Positions 7,538-15,904 of a stretch of 64,000 nt of DNA are shown here, in pieces. The position numbers were made by a program, and so were the translations under genes. The notes below the pieces were generated by a model. It did no database searches and was not told the DNA's origin. It was given only the letters and a program-made list of their open reading frames with translations. The DNA comes from Bradyrhizobium nivariense (GTDB taxonomy: Bacteria > Pseudomonadota > Alphaproteobacteria > Rhizobiales > Xanthobacteraceae). Position 1 is the first letter of the stretch. Each line of letters begins with the position of its first letter. Location: NCBI RefSeq assembly GCF_029846715.1, contig NZ_JARVWW010000025.1, positions 48,726 to 112,725 on the forward strand, given 5' to 3'.

Positions 7538-9187
7538 TCACCGCGTCAGCTTCTTGTACTTCACGCGATGCGGAATGATGCTGTCCTGGCCGAGACGGCG
7601 CATCTTGTCCTTCTCGTAGTCCTGGAAGTTGCCCTCGAACCATTCGACATGGCTGTCGCCTTCGAAGGCCAGGATGTGGGTCGCGATGCGATCGAGAAAC
7701 CAGCGATCATGGCTGATGATGACGGCGCAGCCGGCGAAATCCTCCAGCGCCTCTTCGAGCGCGCGCAGGGTGTCGACGTCGAGATCGTTGGTCGGCTCGT
7801 CGAGCAGCAGCACGTTCGAGCCGGACTTCAGCATTTTTGCCAGATGCACGCGATTGCGTTCACCGCCCGAGAGCGCGCCGACTTTCTTCTGCTGGTCGGC
7901 GCCCTTGAAGTTGAACGACGAACAATAGCCGCGTGAATTGACTTCCCTCTTGCCGAGCAGGATCAGCTCGTTGCCGCCGGAGATCTCCTCCCACACGTTC
8001 TTGCTGCCATCGAGCGCGTCGCGCGACTGGTCGACGTAACCGAGATGAACGCTCTCGCCGACCGTGATGGTGCCCTTGTCCGGCTCTTCCTGCTTGGTGA
8101 TCATCCTGAACAGCGTGGTCTTGCCGGCGCCGTTGGCGCCGATCACGCCGACGATACCGCCGGGCGGCAGCTTGAAAGTGAGATCGTCGATCAGCATGCG
8201 ATCGCCGAAACCTTTGCTGAGGGCTTCGAAGTCGACCACGTTCTGACCGAGTCGCTCGGCCACTGGAATCGTGATCTGCGCGGTCTGGGTCTGCTTTTCG
8301 CTCGCCTGTTTCAGCAGTTCGTCATAGCGCTGATAGCGCGCCTTGGATTTGGCCTGACGGGCTTTCGGCGAGGACGCGATCCATTCCTGCTCGCGGGCCA
8401 GCGTCTTCTGATGCGCAGCGTCCTCGCGGCCCTCCTGCTCGAGCCGCTTCTGCTTCTGCTGTAGCCAGGACGAGTAATTGCCCTCGTAGGGAATGCCCTT
8501 GCCGCGATCGAGCTCGAGGATCCAGCTCGTGACGTTGTCGAGGAAGTAGCGATCATGGGTGACGATCAGGATCGCACCGGGATAGTTGCGCAGGTGACCT
8601 TCCAGCCACGACACCGACTCCGCGTCGAGATGGTTGGTCGGCTCGTCCAGCAGCAGGAGTTCGGGCTGGTCGAGCAGCAGCTTGCACAGCGCGACGCGGC
8701 GGCGCTCGCCGCCGGAGAGTTTCGACACGTCGGCATCGTCGGGCGGGCAGCGCAGCGCGTCCATGGCCTGGTCGACCTTGCTGTCGAGATCCCAGAGGCC
8801 CTGGGCCTCGATCTCGTCCTGCAGCTTGGTCATCTCGTCGGCAGTCTCCTCGGAATAATTCATCGCCAGCTCATTGTAGCGATCGAGGATGGCCTTCTGC
8901 TGGGCGACGCCCAGCATGACGTTCTCGCGCACGCTCAGCGTCGGATCGAGATGCGGCTCCTGCTCGAGATAGCCGACGCGGGCGCCCTGGGCGACCCAGG
9001 CCTCGCCGTTGTACTCCTTGTCGAGGCCGGCCATGATCTTGAGCAGCGTCGACTTGCCCGAGCCGTTGACACCGAGCACGCCGATCTTGGCGTCCGGGTA
9101 GAAGCTCAGATGGATGTTATCGAGCACCTTCCGGGTCGGGTAGCTCTTGGTCAGGCCCTGCATGAAATAGATGAACTGGCGCGCCAT
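7538..9187 (-). CDS. ettA: Energy-dependent translational throttle protein EttA (ABC-F)
   Basis: 549 residues from MARQFIYFMQGL at 9187; the frame runs on upstream, but this is the family start and matches the usual 555-residue length. Two ABC domains without membrane segments: Walker A GVNGSGKST and GANGAGKTT, signatures LSGGERRR and LSGGERNR, Walker B followed by EPTNHLD and EPTNDLD. The interdomain arm region and the C-terminal end (HRVKYKKLTR) fit EttA. It binds the ribosomal E site and gates early elongation according to ATP level. It is the upstream gene of a likely two-gene unit with the transglycosylase. Confidence 0.95.
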   Translation of the reverse strand: MARQFIYFMQGLTKSYPTRKVLDNIHLSFYPDAKIGVLGVNGSGKSTLLKIMAGLDKEYNGEAWVAQGARVGYLEQEPHLDPTLSVRENVMLGVAQQKAILDRYNELAMNYSEETADEMTKLQDEIEAQGLWDLDSKVDQAMDALRCPPDDADVSKLSGGERRRVALCKLLLDQPELLLLDEPTNHLDAESVSWLEGHLRNYPGAILIVTHDRYFLDNVTSWILELDRGKGIPYEGNYSSWLQQKQKRLEQEGREDAAHQKTLAREQEWIASSPKARQAKSKARYQRYDELLKQASEKQTQTAQITIPVAERLGQNVVDFEALSKGFGDRMLIDDLTFKLPPGGIVGVIGANGAGKTTLFRMITKQEEPDKGTITVGESVHLGYVDQSRDALDGSKNVWEEISGGNELILLGKREVNSRGYCSSFNFKGADQQKKVGALSGGERNRVHLAKMLKSGSNVLLLDEPTNDLDVDTLRALEEALEDFAGCAVIISHDRWFLDRIATHILAFEGDSHVEWFEGNFQDYEKDKMRRLGQDSIIPHRVKYKKLTR

Positions 9188-9419
9188 CGGTCCCGAAAAC
9201 CTTCGATTTGAGGAAATTTGCTTGCCGCCGATGTAGCGATCCCGCCCCCAAAGGGCAATGTTTTCCCTCCGTTCACCACGGATGAATACGGGACGGACAC
9301 CATCCCGCCGCCGATCCGGACAATTGAAACCATCTTTTAATAAATCAGGCCAAAGCTCGGCTTCGCGCGGAAACAGCGCCACCCGCTCAGAATGAACGGG
9401 AGCACAGCGAGACAGCGTC

Positions 9420-9635
9420 ATGGCCATGATCGAGACCAATTCTCTTCCCGTTCCGGTAGACACCGGGAACGCGCCCGCGTTCGTCTCGGAGATCCGGGGC
9501 TTCTGGAAGCGCTTCTTCGTCACCGCTTTCAACCCCTACCGGCCCGAACTGCATTACATGCGCGGCCCCGGCCCCGCCTGGCGCGCCAAGCACGGCATGA
9601 ATGCGCCGTTCCGGCTCAAGTCCCGCGACCTCTGA
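9420..9635 (+). CDS. Small hypothetical protein
   Basis: 71 residues (MAMIETNSLPVPVDTG ... FRLKSRDL). The middle has an aromatic/basic stretch (FWKRFFVTAFNPYRPELHYM). The predicted start lacks a well-spaced ribosome site: GGGAG is 18 bases upstream. Composition and the gap it fills between divergent ettA and the dehydrogenase make it plausible, but no family is recognised. It could also be spurious. Confidence 0.45.
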   Translation: MAMIETNSLPVPVDTGNAPAFVSEIRGFWKRFFVTAFNPYRPELHYMRGPGPAWRAKHGMNAPFRLKSRDL

Positions 9636-9739
9636 GCCCTTATCCCCTGTCGGATTTTTGAAGACGCGAACGGCTTGCGCAGGGTCCTGATTGCGCGCAA
9701 CCATGGCTTGGTTCCACCTCTCGCCATGGATGAACGCCG

Positions 9740-10702
9740 ATGACGCGGCTGCGCTGTGCAATTCTCGACGACTATTTCAACCTCTCCCTCGACGTCGCCG
9801 ACTGGCAAAGGCTGTCCGACCGCGTCGACGTCACCGTGTTCAGCCATCCCTTCGCCTCGGAACAGGCCGCGGCCAGCGCGCTCGCCGATTTCGAGATCGT
9901 CTGCGCGATGCGCGAGCGCACACCGTTCCCCAAGAGCCTGTTCGAGAGCTTGCCGAAGCTGAAGCTGCTGCTGACATCAGGCATGCGCAACGCCTCGATT
10001 GACATCGAGGCCGCGAAGGCGCGTGGCGTCACGATCGGCGGCACGCAATATTCGCGCGATCCGACCGCGCCACTCGCCATGGGCCTGATCCTGGAACTGA
10101 CCCGCGGCATCGGCCGCGAGAACGCGCGCATGCATGCGGGCGCGCCCTGGCAGACCTTTGCCGGCGTCGAGATCGAGGGGCTGACGCTCGGCATCGTCGG
10201 GCTCGGCAAGCTCGGCAACAAGATGGCGGGCATCGCGAAGGCGTTCGGCATGAACGTGATCGCCTGGAGCCCGAACCTGACGCCGGAGAAGTGCAAGGAT
10301 GCCGGCGTCGGCTACGCCACCAAGGACGAGCTGTTCGCCAAGGCCGACATCATCACCATCCACGTGGTGCTGAGCGATCGCTCGCGCGGGCTGGTCGGCC
10401 GCGACGATCTCGCGCGGATGAAGCCGACGGCCTTCCTCGTCAACACCGCGCGCGGGCCGATCGTGGACGAGCAGGCGCTGCTCGAGGCGTTGCAGCAGAA
10501 GAGGATTGCAGGCGCCGGCATCGACGTGTTCTCGGTCGAGCCGCTGCCGACGGACCATCCCTTCCGCAAACTCGACAATCTCGTGCTGACGCCGCATCTC
10601 GGCTACGCCACCGAGGACGGCTTGCGCATCCACTACGGCCAGATGGTCGAGGCGATCGACGCCTTCACCAACGGCGGCGGGCTGCCGCGGAAGCTGGCCT
10701 GA
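9740..10702 (+). CDS. D-2-hydroxyacid dehydrogenase family protein
   Basis: 320 residues. Substrate-binding domain flanks a Rossmann domain (about 105-290) with the NAD motif GIVGLGKLGNKMAG. The catalytic set is visible: Arg in VNTARGPIVDE, Glu in DVFSVEPLP, His in LTPHLGYA. This is the 2-hydroxyacid dehydrogenase superfamily (phosphoglycerate dehydrogenase-like), which reduces 2-keto acids or oxidises D-2-hydroxyacids with NAD(H). Substrate cannot be assigned. It ends 4 bases from the stop of the convergent epimerase-like gene. Confidence 0.9.
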   Translation: MTRLRCAILDDYFNLSLDVADWQRLSDRVDVTVFSHPFASEQAAASALADFEIVCAMRERTPFPKSLFESLPKLKLLLTSGMRNASIDIEAAKARGVTIGGTQYSRDPTAPLAMGLILELTRGIGRENARMHAGAPWQTFAGVEIEGLTLGIVGLGKLGNKMAGIAKAFGMNVIAWSPNLTPEKCKDAGVGYATKDELFAKADIITIHVVLSDRSRGLVGRDDLARMKPTAFLVNTARGPIVDEQALLEALQQKRIAGAGIDVFSVEPLPTDHPFRKLDNLVLTPHLGYATEDGLRIHYGQMVEAIDAFTNGGGLPRKLA

Positions 10703-10706
10703 AGCC

Positions 10707-11675
10707 TCAGGCCGCCGAGCGGTGGCTGGTGGGCTGCCTTGCCGCATCGGCAAAGCCGTCGCGCCAGGAGGCATGCGCCGGCAGCCAGCCGAGCTCGCGC
10801 TTTGCCTTGTCGTTGGATGCTCCGCGCACCTCTGTCATCATCGCAACCATATGCTCGCCCGCAAGCAGGCGCCCGAGCCAGGCGGGAATGTGACGCGGCG
10901 GCTTGGCGCCAAGCAGTTCGGCCAGCGCGGGCAACCAATTCTTCACCTGCGCCGGATGATCGTCGACGATGTTGTAGATGCTGCCAGCGCGTCCGCGTTC
11001 AACCGCGGCAAGCGTGGCAGAGGCGGCATCTTCGGTGTGAATGAACGACCACGTGCCGCCGCCATCGCCGATCACTGGCACACGCCGGTGGCGCAGCTGG
11101 TCGATCATCGCCGGCGAGAGCGTGCCGGTGCCGGGTCCATAGAAGAATCCATAGCGCAGCACGATGCCCTCCGGCTTGGTTGATGCGGTGACGCTTCGCT
11201 CCAGATACTGGATTGCCTCGAGCGTGCGTCGCAGCTCTTGCGGCGGATGCGGGTCGAGTTCATCGGCCTCGGTCTTCACCATTCCCCCGGCGCGACTGAA
11301 GGTCCAGCCGCAGAAGCTTTGCGCTATGAAGCGCTTGGCGCCGGCCTCGCGTGCGGCGTTGAGCAGAATGTCGGTTCCGCGCGTGCGGAGCTCGTTGGTT
11401 CGCGCGAAAGCCCGATCGAAATGCCGGAGGTCTGTGGCGGCCGCGAGATCTGTCATCTGGTGGATGACCGCCTCGGGCTTTGCCGCAATCACCGCGGCGC
11501 GCATGCTGTCGGCATCGAGGCCGTCGGCGACGACCGGCTCCGCACCCAATCGGCGCACAAAGTCTGTTTTTGCCGCACTCCGTGTCGTGCCAATCACGGA
11601 ATGACCCGCGGCGACCAGCGCCGGAACAAGATACTGACCGACCGCGCCGGTCGCGCCCGCAACAAAGATGCGCAT
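10707..11675 (-). CDS. NAD-dependent epimerase/dehydratase family protein (extended SDR)
   Basis: 322 residues from MRIFVAGATGAVGQYL at 11675, chosen because GGAG lies 6 bases upstream; the frame continues to 11774 but without a site. The N-terminal GATGAVGQYL motif is the extended/atypical SDR nucleotide-binding loop. The later segments RYGFFYGPGTGTLS and SFIHTEDAASAT are typical of NAD(P)-dependent sugar epimerase-like or isoflavone-reductase-like proteins. Substrate unknown. Confidence 0.87.
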   Translation of the reverse strand: MRIFVAGATGAVGQYLVPALVAAGHSVIGTTRSAAKTDFVRRLGAEPVVADGLDADSMRAAVIAAKPEAVIHQMTDLAAATDLRHFDRAFARTNELRTRGTDILLNAAREAGAKRFIAQSFCGWTFSRAGGMVKTEADELDPHPPQELRRTLEAIQYLERSVTASTKPEGIVLRYGFFYGPGTGTLSPAMIDQLRHRRVPVIGDGGGTWSFIHTEDAASATLAAVERGRAGSIYNIVDDHPAQVKNWLPALAELLGAKPPRHIPAWLGRLLAGEHMVAMMTEVRGASNDKAKRELGWLPAHASWRDGFADAARQPTSHRSAA

Positions 11676-11776
11676 CCTGTGCTCCTCAATTCGTTGCAAT
11701 CCTCTTGGACCTAATCGAGGTGCGGAGCCGTTCAAGTGAGACATGCGCAAGTAAGACATGCGCGCATGCGTCAAAT

Positions 11777-11813
11777 GATTACGGCGCGTGACCGAAGTTC
11801 ACGCGCCGTAATC
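11777..11813 (-). terminator. 14-bp perfect hairpin downstream of the L,D-transpeptidase-like gene
   Basis: GATTACGGCGCGTG (11777-11790) and its exact complement CACGCGCCGTAATC (11800-11813) enclose a 9-base loop. It lies 24 bases past the stop of the minus-strand gene at 11837. The minus-strand 3' flank is ATTTGA, not a full T-run. Probably a terminator; a protein-binding palindrome is possible. Confidence 0.65.
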
Positions 11814-11836
11814 AGATCAATTCCTGCAAGGCCGGT

Positions 11837-13024
11837 TCAGCGCACGGTGACCGGCGCGGGCAGCGGCGGCACCACCGTCGGCTGGGTGCCCCCGACCGGA
11901 CCGGCCTGGGCGGCCATCGGAGCCGGACCAGCGGCGCCGGGGATGGGCGCTGCGGATGCGGTTGCCGTTCCCGGAGGCGGGCCACCCGGCATCACCACCA
12001 CGCGGGTGCCGACCTTGACGCGATCGAACAGGTCGGAGACGTCCTCGTTCAGCATGCCGATGCAGCCGGAGGACACGAACTTGCCGATCGTCGAGGGCTG
12101 GTTGGTGCCGTGGATGCGGTAGACGGTCGAGCCGAGATACATCGCGCGGGCGCCGAGCGGATTGCCGGGGCCGCCGGCCATGAAGCGCGGCAGATAGGGC
12201 TGGCGCTCGATCATCTCCGTCGGCGGATGCCAATCCGGCCACTCGGCCTTGCGGGTGATCTTCTGCACGCCGGTCCAGGTGAAGCCATCGCGGCCGACGC
12301 GAACGCCGTAGCGGACCGCACGGCCGTTACCGAGCACGTAATAGAGATAGGTATTCGGGGTATCGACGATGAGCGTTCCGGCCGGCTCCTTGGTCGCGAG
12401 CGAGACCTCCTGACGGCGCAGGTTCTGCGGCAACTGCGCCGGGGCGGCGTCGGGCTGCTCCTCGGGCGGCAGCGAGGCGATCGACATCGGCCGGCCATCG
12501 GCGCCAACGGGGGGCTGACCAGCCTGGACCGTTCCGGTCGCGGCGGGACCACCGACGGCCTCCGGCGGACGCAGGCCGTCGCTACCGGGCGCCTGGCCCG
12601 GACGATCGGCGTAGATCACCGCGGGCGGACCGGCAGGGCGACCGTAGCGGGGATCGTCGGGCGACGTCACGGGACCCTGCGGCGGCGCGGCAGAGTAGAC
12701 GGGGGCGCCTGCGGGACGTCCATAACGGGGATCATCCGGCGACATCACCGGGCCCTGCGGCGGAGCAGCCGAATAGACCGGCGGACCAGCCGGACGGCCG
12801 TAGCGCGGGTCCGGACCAGGCGGCGGCAGCGCCGCCTGCGGCATCGCGTCGTCGTCATCTTCCAGCGCGTCGAAATTCGGCGTGCGGTCGCCGGGCCGAT
12901 ATTCGGCCGGCGCGCCATAGCTCGGCGCCTGCTGGACCGGATAGCTCTGAGCCTGTGCGAGCGAGGTTCCCGCCGCAGCGACTGTTGCGGCAGCGCATAT
13001 CGTCAGAAAATGTTTGATCATCAT
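11837..13024 (-). CDS. L,D-transpeptidase (ErfK/YbiS/YcfS/YnhG) family protein with Pro-rich repeats
   Basis: 395 residues from MMIKHFLTICAAATVAAAGTSLAQA at 13024 (signal peptide); further upstream codons look non-coding. Residues about 60-140 hold two full copies and one partial copy of a 26-residue Pro/Tyr repeat (DPRYGRPAGPPVYSAAPPQ). The YkuD domain occupies about 225-375. The catalytic region reads IHGTNQ ... FVSSGCIGML: the nucleophilic Cys and the His-Gly are present, but the usual Arg after Cys-Ile is Gly. The family cross-links peptidoglycan (3-3) or attaches proteins in the periplasm. The Arg-to-Gly change makes full activity uncertain. Confidence 0.88.
   Translation of the reverse strand: MMIKHFLTICAAATVAAAGTSLAQAQSYPVQQAPSYGAPAEYRPGDRTPNFDALEDDDDAMPQAALPPPGPDPRYGRPAGPPVYSAAPPQGPVMSPDDPRYGRPAGAPVYSAAPPQGPVTSPDDPRYGRPAGPPAVIYADRPGQAPGSDGLRPPEAVGGPAATGTVQAGQPPVGADGRPMSIASLPPEEQPDAAPAQLPQNLRRQEVSLATKEPAGTLIVDTPNTYLYYVLGNGRAVRYGVRVGRDGFTWTGVQKITRKAEWPDWHPPTEMIERQPYLPRFMAGGPGNPLGARAMYLGSTVYRIHGTNQPSTIGKFVSSGCIGMLNEDVSDLFDRVKVGTRVVVMPGGPPPGTATASAAPIPGAAGPAPMAAQAGPVGGTQPTVVPPLPAPVTVR
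12630..12812. repeat. In-gene tandem repeats coding DPRYGRPAG units
   Basis: The DNA coding the Pro-rich part of the L,D-transpeptidase-like protein holds tandem units of about 78 bp. Two are almost identical in protein sequence (GPVMSPD versus GPVTSPD endings) and a third diverges after DPRYGRPAGPP. Such in-frame repeats can vary in number between strains. Confidence 0.7.
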
Positions 13025-13108
13025 CGCTCTTGTATAGTCCCCGGGCCCCGTCCGGACCATTAACGGCCAGATGACCGAAGATAGCGGCACATTCAAGACA
13101 TTACAGGC

Positions 13109-13166
13109 TGATTTGTGCCTGATTTGCCGATTTGTGATCCGCAAGACTACCGTTAAGACTACCGTT
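13109..13166. promoter_or_regulatory. Clustered direct repeats in the divergent promoter gap
   Basis: Within the 377-base gap between two divergent genes lie three copies of (T/C)GATTTG at 13109, 13120 and 13128, spaced about one helical turn. They are followed by a perfect 12-base tandem duplication AAGACTACCGTT at 13143-13154 and 13155-13166. Spacing and position fit operator sites, but no regulator is identified. The rest of the gap shows nothing else clear. Confidence 0.4.
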
Positions 13167-13401
13167 GCCCCGTTGCATCACGGGACGAAAATCAACGCAC
13201 GCCTGAGATCGCCAGTCGCCGGCTCTATATTTTTGCGGAACGGCGCGGAATCGTTGCGGTATGTTCGAATCAGCCTGATTCGCCTCCGCTTTGAGCTTCG
13301 ATCCCCGCGTGGCGAACGCGGCAAGCAGTACCGTCACCGCGTTCAGATGGCTCATGGGCCCTGGCCACTTCGCCGCCGGGGCGGAAATTCGCAATCCCTC
13401 G

Positions 13402-14148
13402 ATGCTTCCCGGCTTTCGCTTCCTGTTTGCCGCGATCCTGCTGTCAGCCTCCATCCTGGTGTTCGGCCTGGGCGCCGCCGCGCTGCTGCGCGCGACCCAT
13501 GAGCAGTATGTCAGCAACCCCTCCTGGCGGAACGGTCCGCAGGAGCAGGTGTTTGCGCAAGCTCCCGAGCCGGCCCAGCCGGTGCTCGCGGCACTCCGCG
13601 CCGAGCCGGAGGCGGCCGAGCCCACGCCGTCGCTGCGTGACCAGGTGCCGACGATCGGATTGCCGGCGAGCGAGCCCGAGCAGGTCGTGGCGCTGACGAC
13701 CGCGACCGACGTTCAGCCGCAGGTCGTTGCACCTCCGGCCGACGTCCCGGCCGAGGCGACGACGGATGCCGCAGCGCCAGCTCCCGCCGACACGCTCACC
13801 CCGGCCGACACCACGGCATCGATCCCCGAGACCAAGCCAGCCGCTGTCGCGAGCGCCAGCGCGCCGGCCCCGGCCGATCCCAGTGCCGCCCTCGCCTCCT
13901 CCGCGCTCGATATTGCCTCGGCCAAGGTGGCCGCGCTGAACGACCCCGCGACCACCGCCTGGAAGGATCCGCCGGCGAAGGGCAAGGCCACCGCCAGCGT
14001 GCCGGAGAGCAAGGCGACCAAGCGGCAGGCGAAGGCGAAGAAGCGGCACCGCGTGGTGCGGCGCCCCCCGCCTCAGCAGGTGCAGCAGCAGCTCGACCCG
14101 TTTGGGCAGCAGCAGACCTTCACTACGACGACCACCCGCACGCGCTGA
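13402..14148 (+). CDS. Membrane-anchored Ala/Pro-rich protein, unknown function
   Basis: 248 residues from the ATG at 13402 (MLPGFRFLFAAILLSAS); the frame also extends to a TTG at 13291, adding 37 residues of uncertain reality. One N-terminal transmembrane segment (about 6-28) is followed by a long Ala/Pro/Glu-rich, probably disordered region and a basic C-terminus (ATKRQAKAKKRHRVVRRPPPQQ) before a Gln-rich end. The layout suggests an inner membrane protein with a periplasmic tail that could contact peptidoglycan or nucleic acid; no family recognised. Confidence 0.75.
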   Translation: MLPGFRFLFAAILLSASILVFGLGAAALLRATHEQYVSNPSWRNGPQEQVFAQAPEPAQPVLAALRAEPEAAEPTPSLRDQVPTIGLPASEPEQVVALTTATDVQPQVVAPPADVPAEATTDAAAPAPADTLTPADTTASIPETKPAAVASASAPAPADPSAALASSALDIASAKVAALNDPATTAWKDPPAKGKATASVPESKATKRQAKAKKRHRVVRRPPPQQVQQQLDPFGQQQTFTTTTTRTR

Positions 14149-14215
14149 CGCTTCACCTCTTCCCGCAAGAGCGGGGCGAGGGAGCGCACCTTCAGCGCGG
14201 CAACAGTCGGGCGAC

Positions 14216-15067
14216 TCACGCCGGCCCGGTCGCGACCGGCGGGCCGCCGGCCTGACCCCATTCCGACCATGAGCCGTCATAGAGCGCGGTGTCGGTGATG
14301 CCGAGGCGATAGAGCGCCAGCGTCAGCACACCGGCAGAGACGCCGGAGCCGCAGCTCGTCACGATCGGCGCATCGAGCTTGACGCCGGCGTTCGTGAAGG
14401 CGGCGCGGAGATCGTCGAGCGGCTTCATCGTTCCGGTCGCGGCATCGAACAGCAGATTGTAGGGCACGTTGCGGGCGCCGGGGATGTGGCCGGAGCGGAT
14501 GCCCGGACGCGGCTCGGGCGCGCGGCCTTCGAAGCGATCGGCGGCGCGCGCGTCGATCACCTGCTCGGCGCGGCTTGCGACGTTGCCGATCAGCTGCTGC
14601 ATGCTGCGCACGCGTTTTGAATCGTAGCTCGCCTTGAAGGTCGCAGGCCTAGGCTTCGTCTCGCCGGTCTCGGTCGCACGCCCTTCGGCACGCCACTTCT
14701 TGAGGCCGCCGTTGAGGATGCGCACATTGCTGTGGCCGAAAGCCAGGAACATCCACCACGCGCGCGGCGCTGCGACCCAGCCGCCGGCATCGTAGATCAC
14801 CACGGTGTCGGCATTGGAGATGCCGAGATTGCCGACGTCGCGGCCGAACTGCTCGGCGCTCGGATACATGTGCGGCAGCGGGTTGGAATGGTCCGAGACC
14901 GCATCGACGTCGAAGAACACCGCGCCCGGCAGATGCGCGGCGAGATAATCATCCTTCGGCAATGGCAGCACGCCCGGCAGCTTGAAGCTGGCGTCGATCA
15001 CCTTGACGTTGGTGTCGTCGATGTGGGCGGCGAGCCATTCGGTGGAGACGAGGGGATCGGTGGTCAT
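14216..15067 (-). CDS. sseA: 3-mercaptopyruvate sulfurtransferase
   Basis: 283 residues from MTTDPLVSTEWLAAH at 15067, with AAGGAA upstream. Two rhodanese domains: the first (about 5-130) is inactive-type with VIDASFKLPG and PGAVFFDVDAVSD, and the second (about 155-280) carries the active loop CGSGVSAGV. CGSGV is the loop type of mercaptopyruvate sulfurtransferases rather than thiosulfate rhodaneses. It moves sulfur from 3-mercaptopyruvate to thiol or cyanide acceptors. A second, single-domain rhodanese lies just upstream on the same strand, separated by a palindromic repeat. Confidence 0.93.
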   Translation of the reverse strand: MTTDPLVSTEWLAAHIDDTNVKVIDASFKLPGVLPLPKDDYLAAHLPGAVFFDVDAVSDHSNPLPHMYPSAEQFGRDVGNLGISNADTVVIYDAGGWVAAPRAWWMFLAFGHSNVRILNGGLKKWRAEGRATETGETKPRPATFKASYDSKRVRSMQQLIGNVASRAEQVIDARAADRFEGRAPEPRPGIRSGHIPGARNVPYNLLFDAATGTMKPLDDLRAAFTNAGVKLDAPIVTSCGSGVSAGVLTLALYRLGITDTALYDGSWSEWGQAGGPPVATGPA

Positions 15068-15140
15068 CGGCGTTTCCTTGTGGTCATTCCGGCGCGCGCA
15101 CAGCGCGGGCGAGGTTGAAGCAGGGCGCGGCAAACTCCAC

Positions 15141-15243
15141 TGTCATCGTCCGGCTTGACCGGGCGATCCAGTATTCCAGAGGCGGTAGTGATTGAGCGGA
15201 AGGGCCGCGGCGTACTGGATTCCCCGCTTCCGCGGGGAATGAC
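15141..15243. repeat. Palindromic intergenic repeat, family A copy 1
   Basis: Starts TGTCATCGTCCGGCTTGACC and ends CCGCGGGGAATGAC. The left part holds the hairpin around CCGGCTTGACCGGG, then GATCCAGTA, which pairs with TACTGGAT near the right end; the right hairpin is CCCCGCTTCCGCGGGG. Related copies are at 60752-60855 and 62388-62502. It sits between the two sulfurtransferase genes. Confidence 0.8.
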
Positions 15244-15273
15244 GCCGGAGATGGAGCAACGGCGAAACACCCC

Positions 15274-15687
15274 TCAGCCCTTCTTCTTCGGCTCCCACTG
15301 CTCCACCGGCCCGCCGGCGTCGCGCCAGGCGGCGTAGCCGCCGGCGATGTGGGCGACGGGTTTGAGGCCCATGTCCTGCGCGGTCTTGGCGGCGAGCGCG
15401 GAGCGCAGGCCGCCGGCGCAGTGGAACACGAACTTCTTGTCCTCCTGGAACACCGGCTTCGCATACGGGCTCTGCGGATCAATCCAGAATTCGAGCATGC
15501 CGCGGGTGCAGGCGAACGCGCCGGGGATGCGGCCGTCGCGCTCGATCTCGCGGGGATCGCGGATGTCGACGATGACGACGTCGCCGTTTTTGGAGATCTC
15601 GATGGCGTCCTTGGCGGTGAGCGTCTCGATCTCGGCATTGGCCTCGTCGATCAGCGCCTTGATGCCGCGGGTGATGGTCTGGGGCAT
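15274..15687 (-). CDS. Single-domain rhodanese-like protein
   Basis: 137 residues. One rhodanese domain with VIVDIRDPREIERDGRIPGA and the active loop HCAGGLRSALAAKT, in which the Cys is present, so persulfide chemistry is possible. No signal peptide; cytoplasmic. It likely acts as a thiosulfate or persulfide sulfurtransferase. It lies upstream of sseA on the same strand, with repeat A1 between them. Confidence 0.9.
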   Translation of the reverse strand: MPQTITRGIKALIDEANAEIETLTAKDAIEISKNGDVVIVDIRDPREIERDGRIPGAFACTRGMLEFWIDPQSPYAKPVFQEDKKFVFHCAGGLRSALAAKTAQDMGLKPVAHIAGGYAAWRDAGGPVEQWEPKKKG

Positions 15688-15743
15688 GTGGCTCTCCCTC
15701 TTGTTCTGTCGCCAATCCTAGGCGATCTGCCGGAGGCGGTGGT

Positions 15744-15871
15744 CACCTCTTCCGCTTGCGGGAGAGGTCGCGGAGCGAAGCGACGCGGGTGAGGGCTCTC
15801 TCCTCTAGGGGAGCGTCGCCCGTGGAGAGACCCTCTCCCCGACCCTCCCCCGCAAGCGGGGGAGGGAGCGC
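15744..15871. repeat. Palindromic intergenic repeat, family F copy 1
   Basis: Contains the hairpins CTCTTCCGCTTGCGGGAGAG and CCTCCCCCGCAAGCGGGGGAGG joined by GACGCGGGTGAGGGCTCTC. It matches, in reverse orientation, the element at 35351-35474. It occupies the gap between the rhodanese gene and the VWA gene. Confidence 0.8.
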
Positions 15872-15904
15872 GGTCCCATCGCCGATGGAGCGCCTCGTCA
15901 TGAG

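Noticed and set aside
9188..9532. N-terminal extension of EttA
   Set aside because: The family start MARQFIYFM is at 9187; upstream residues have no similarity and overlap the promoter gap.
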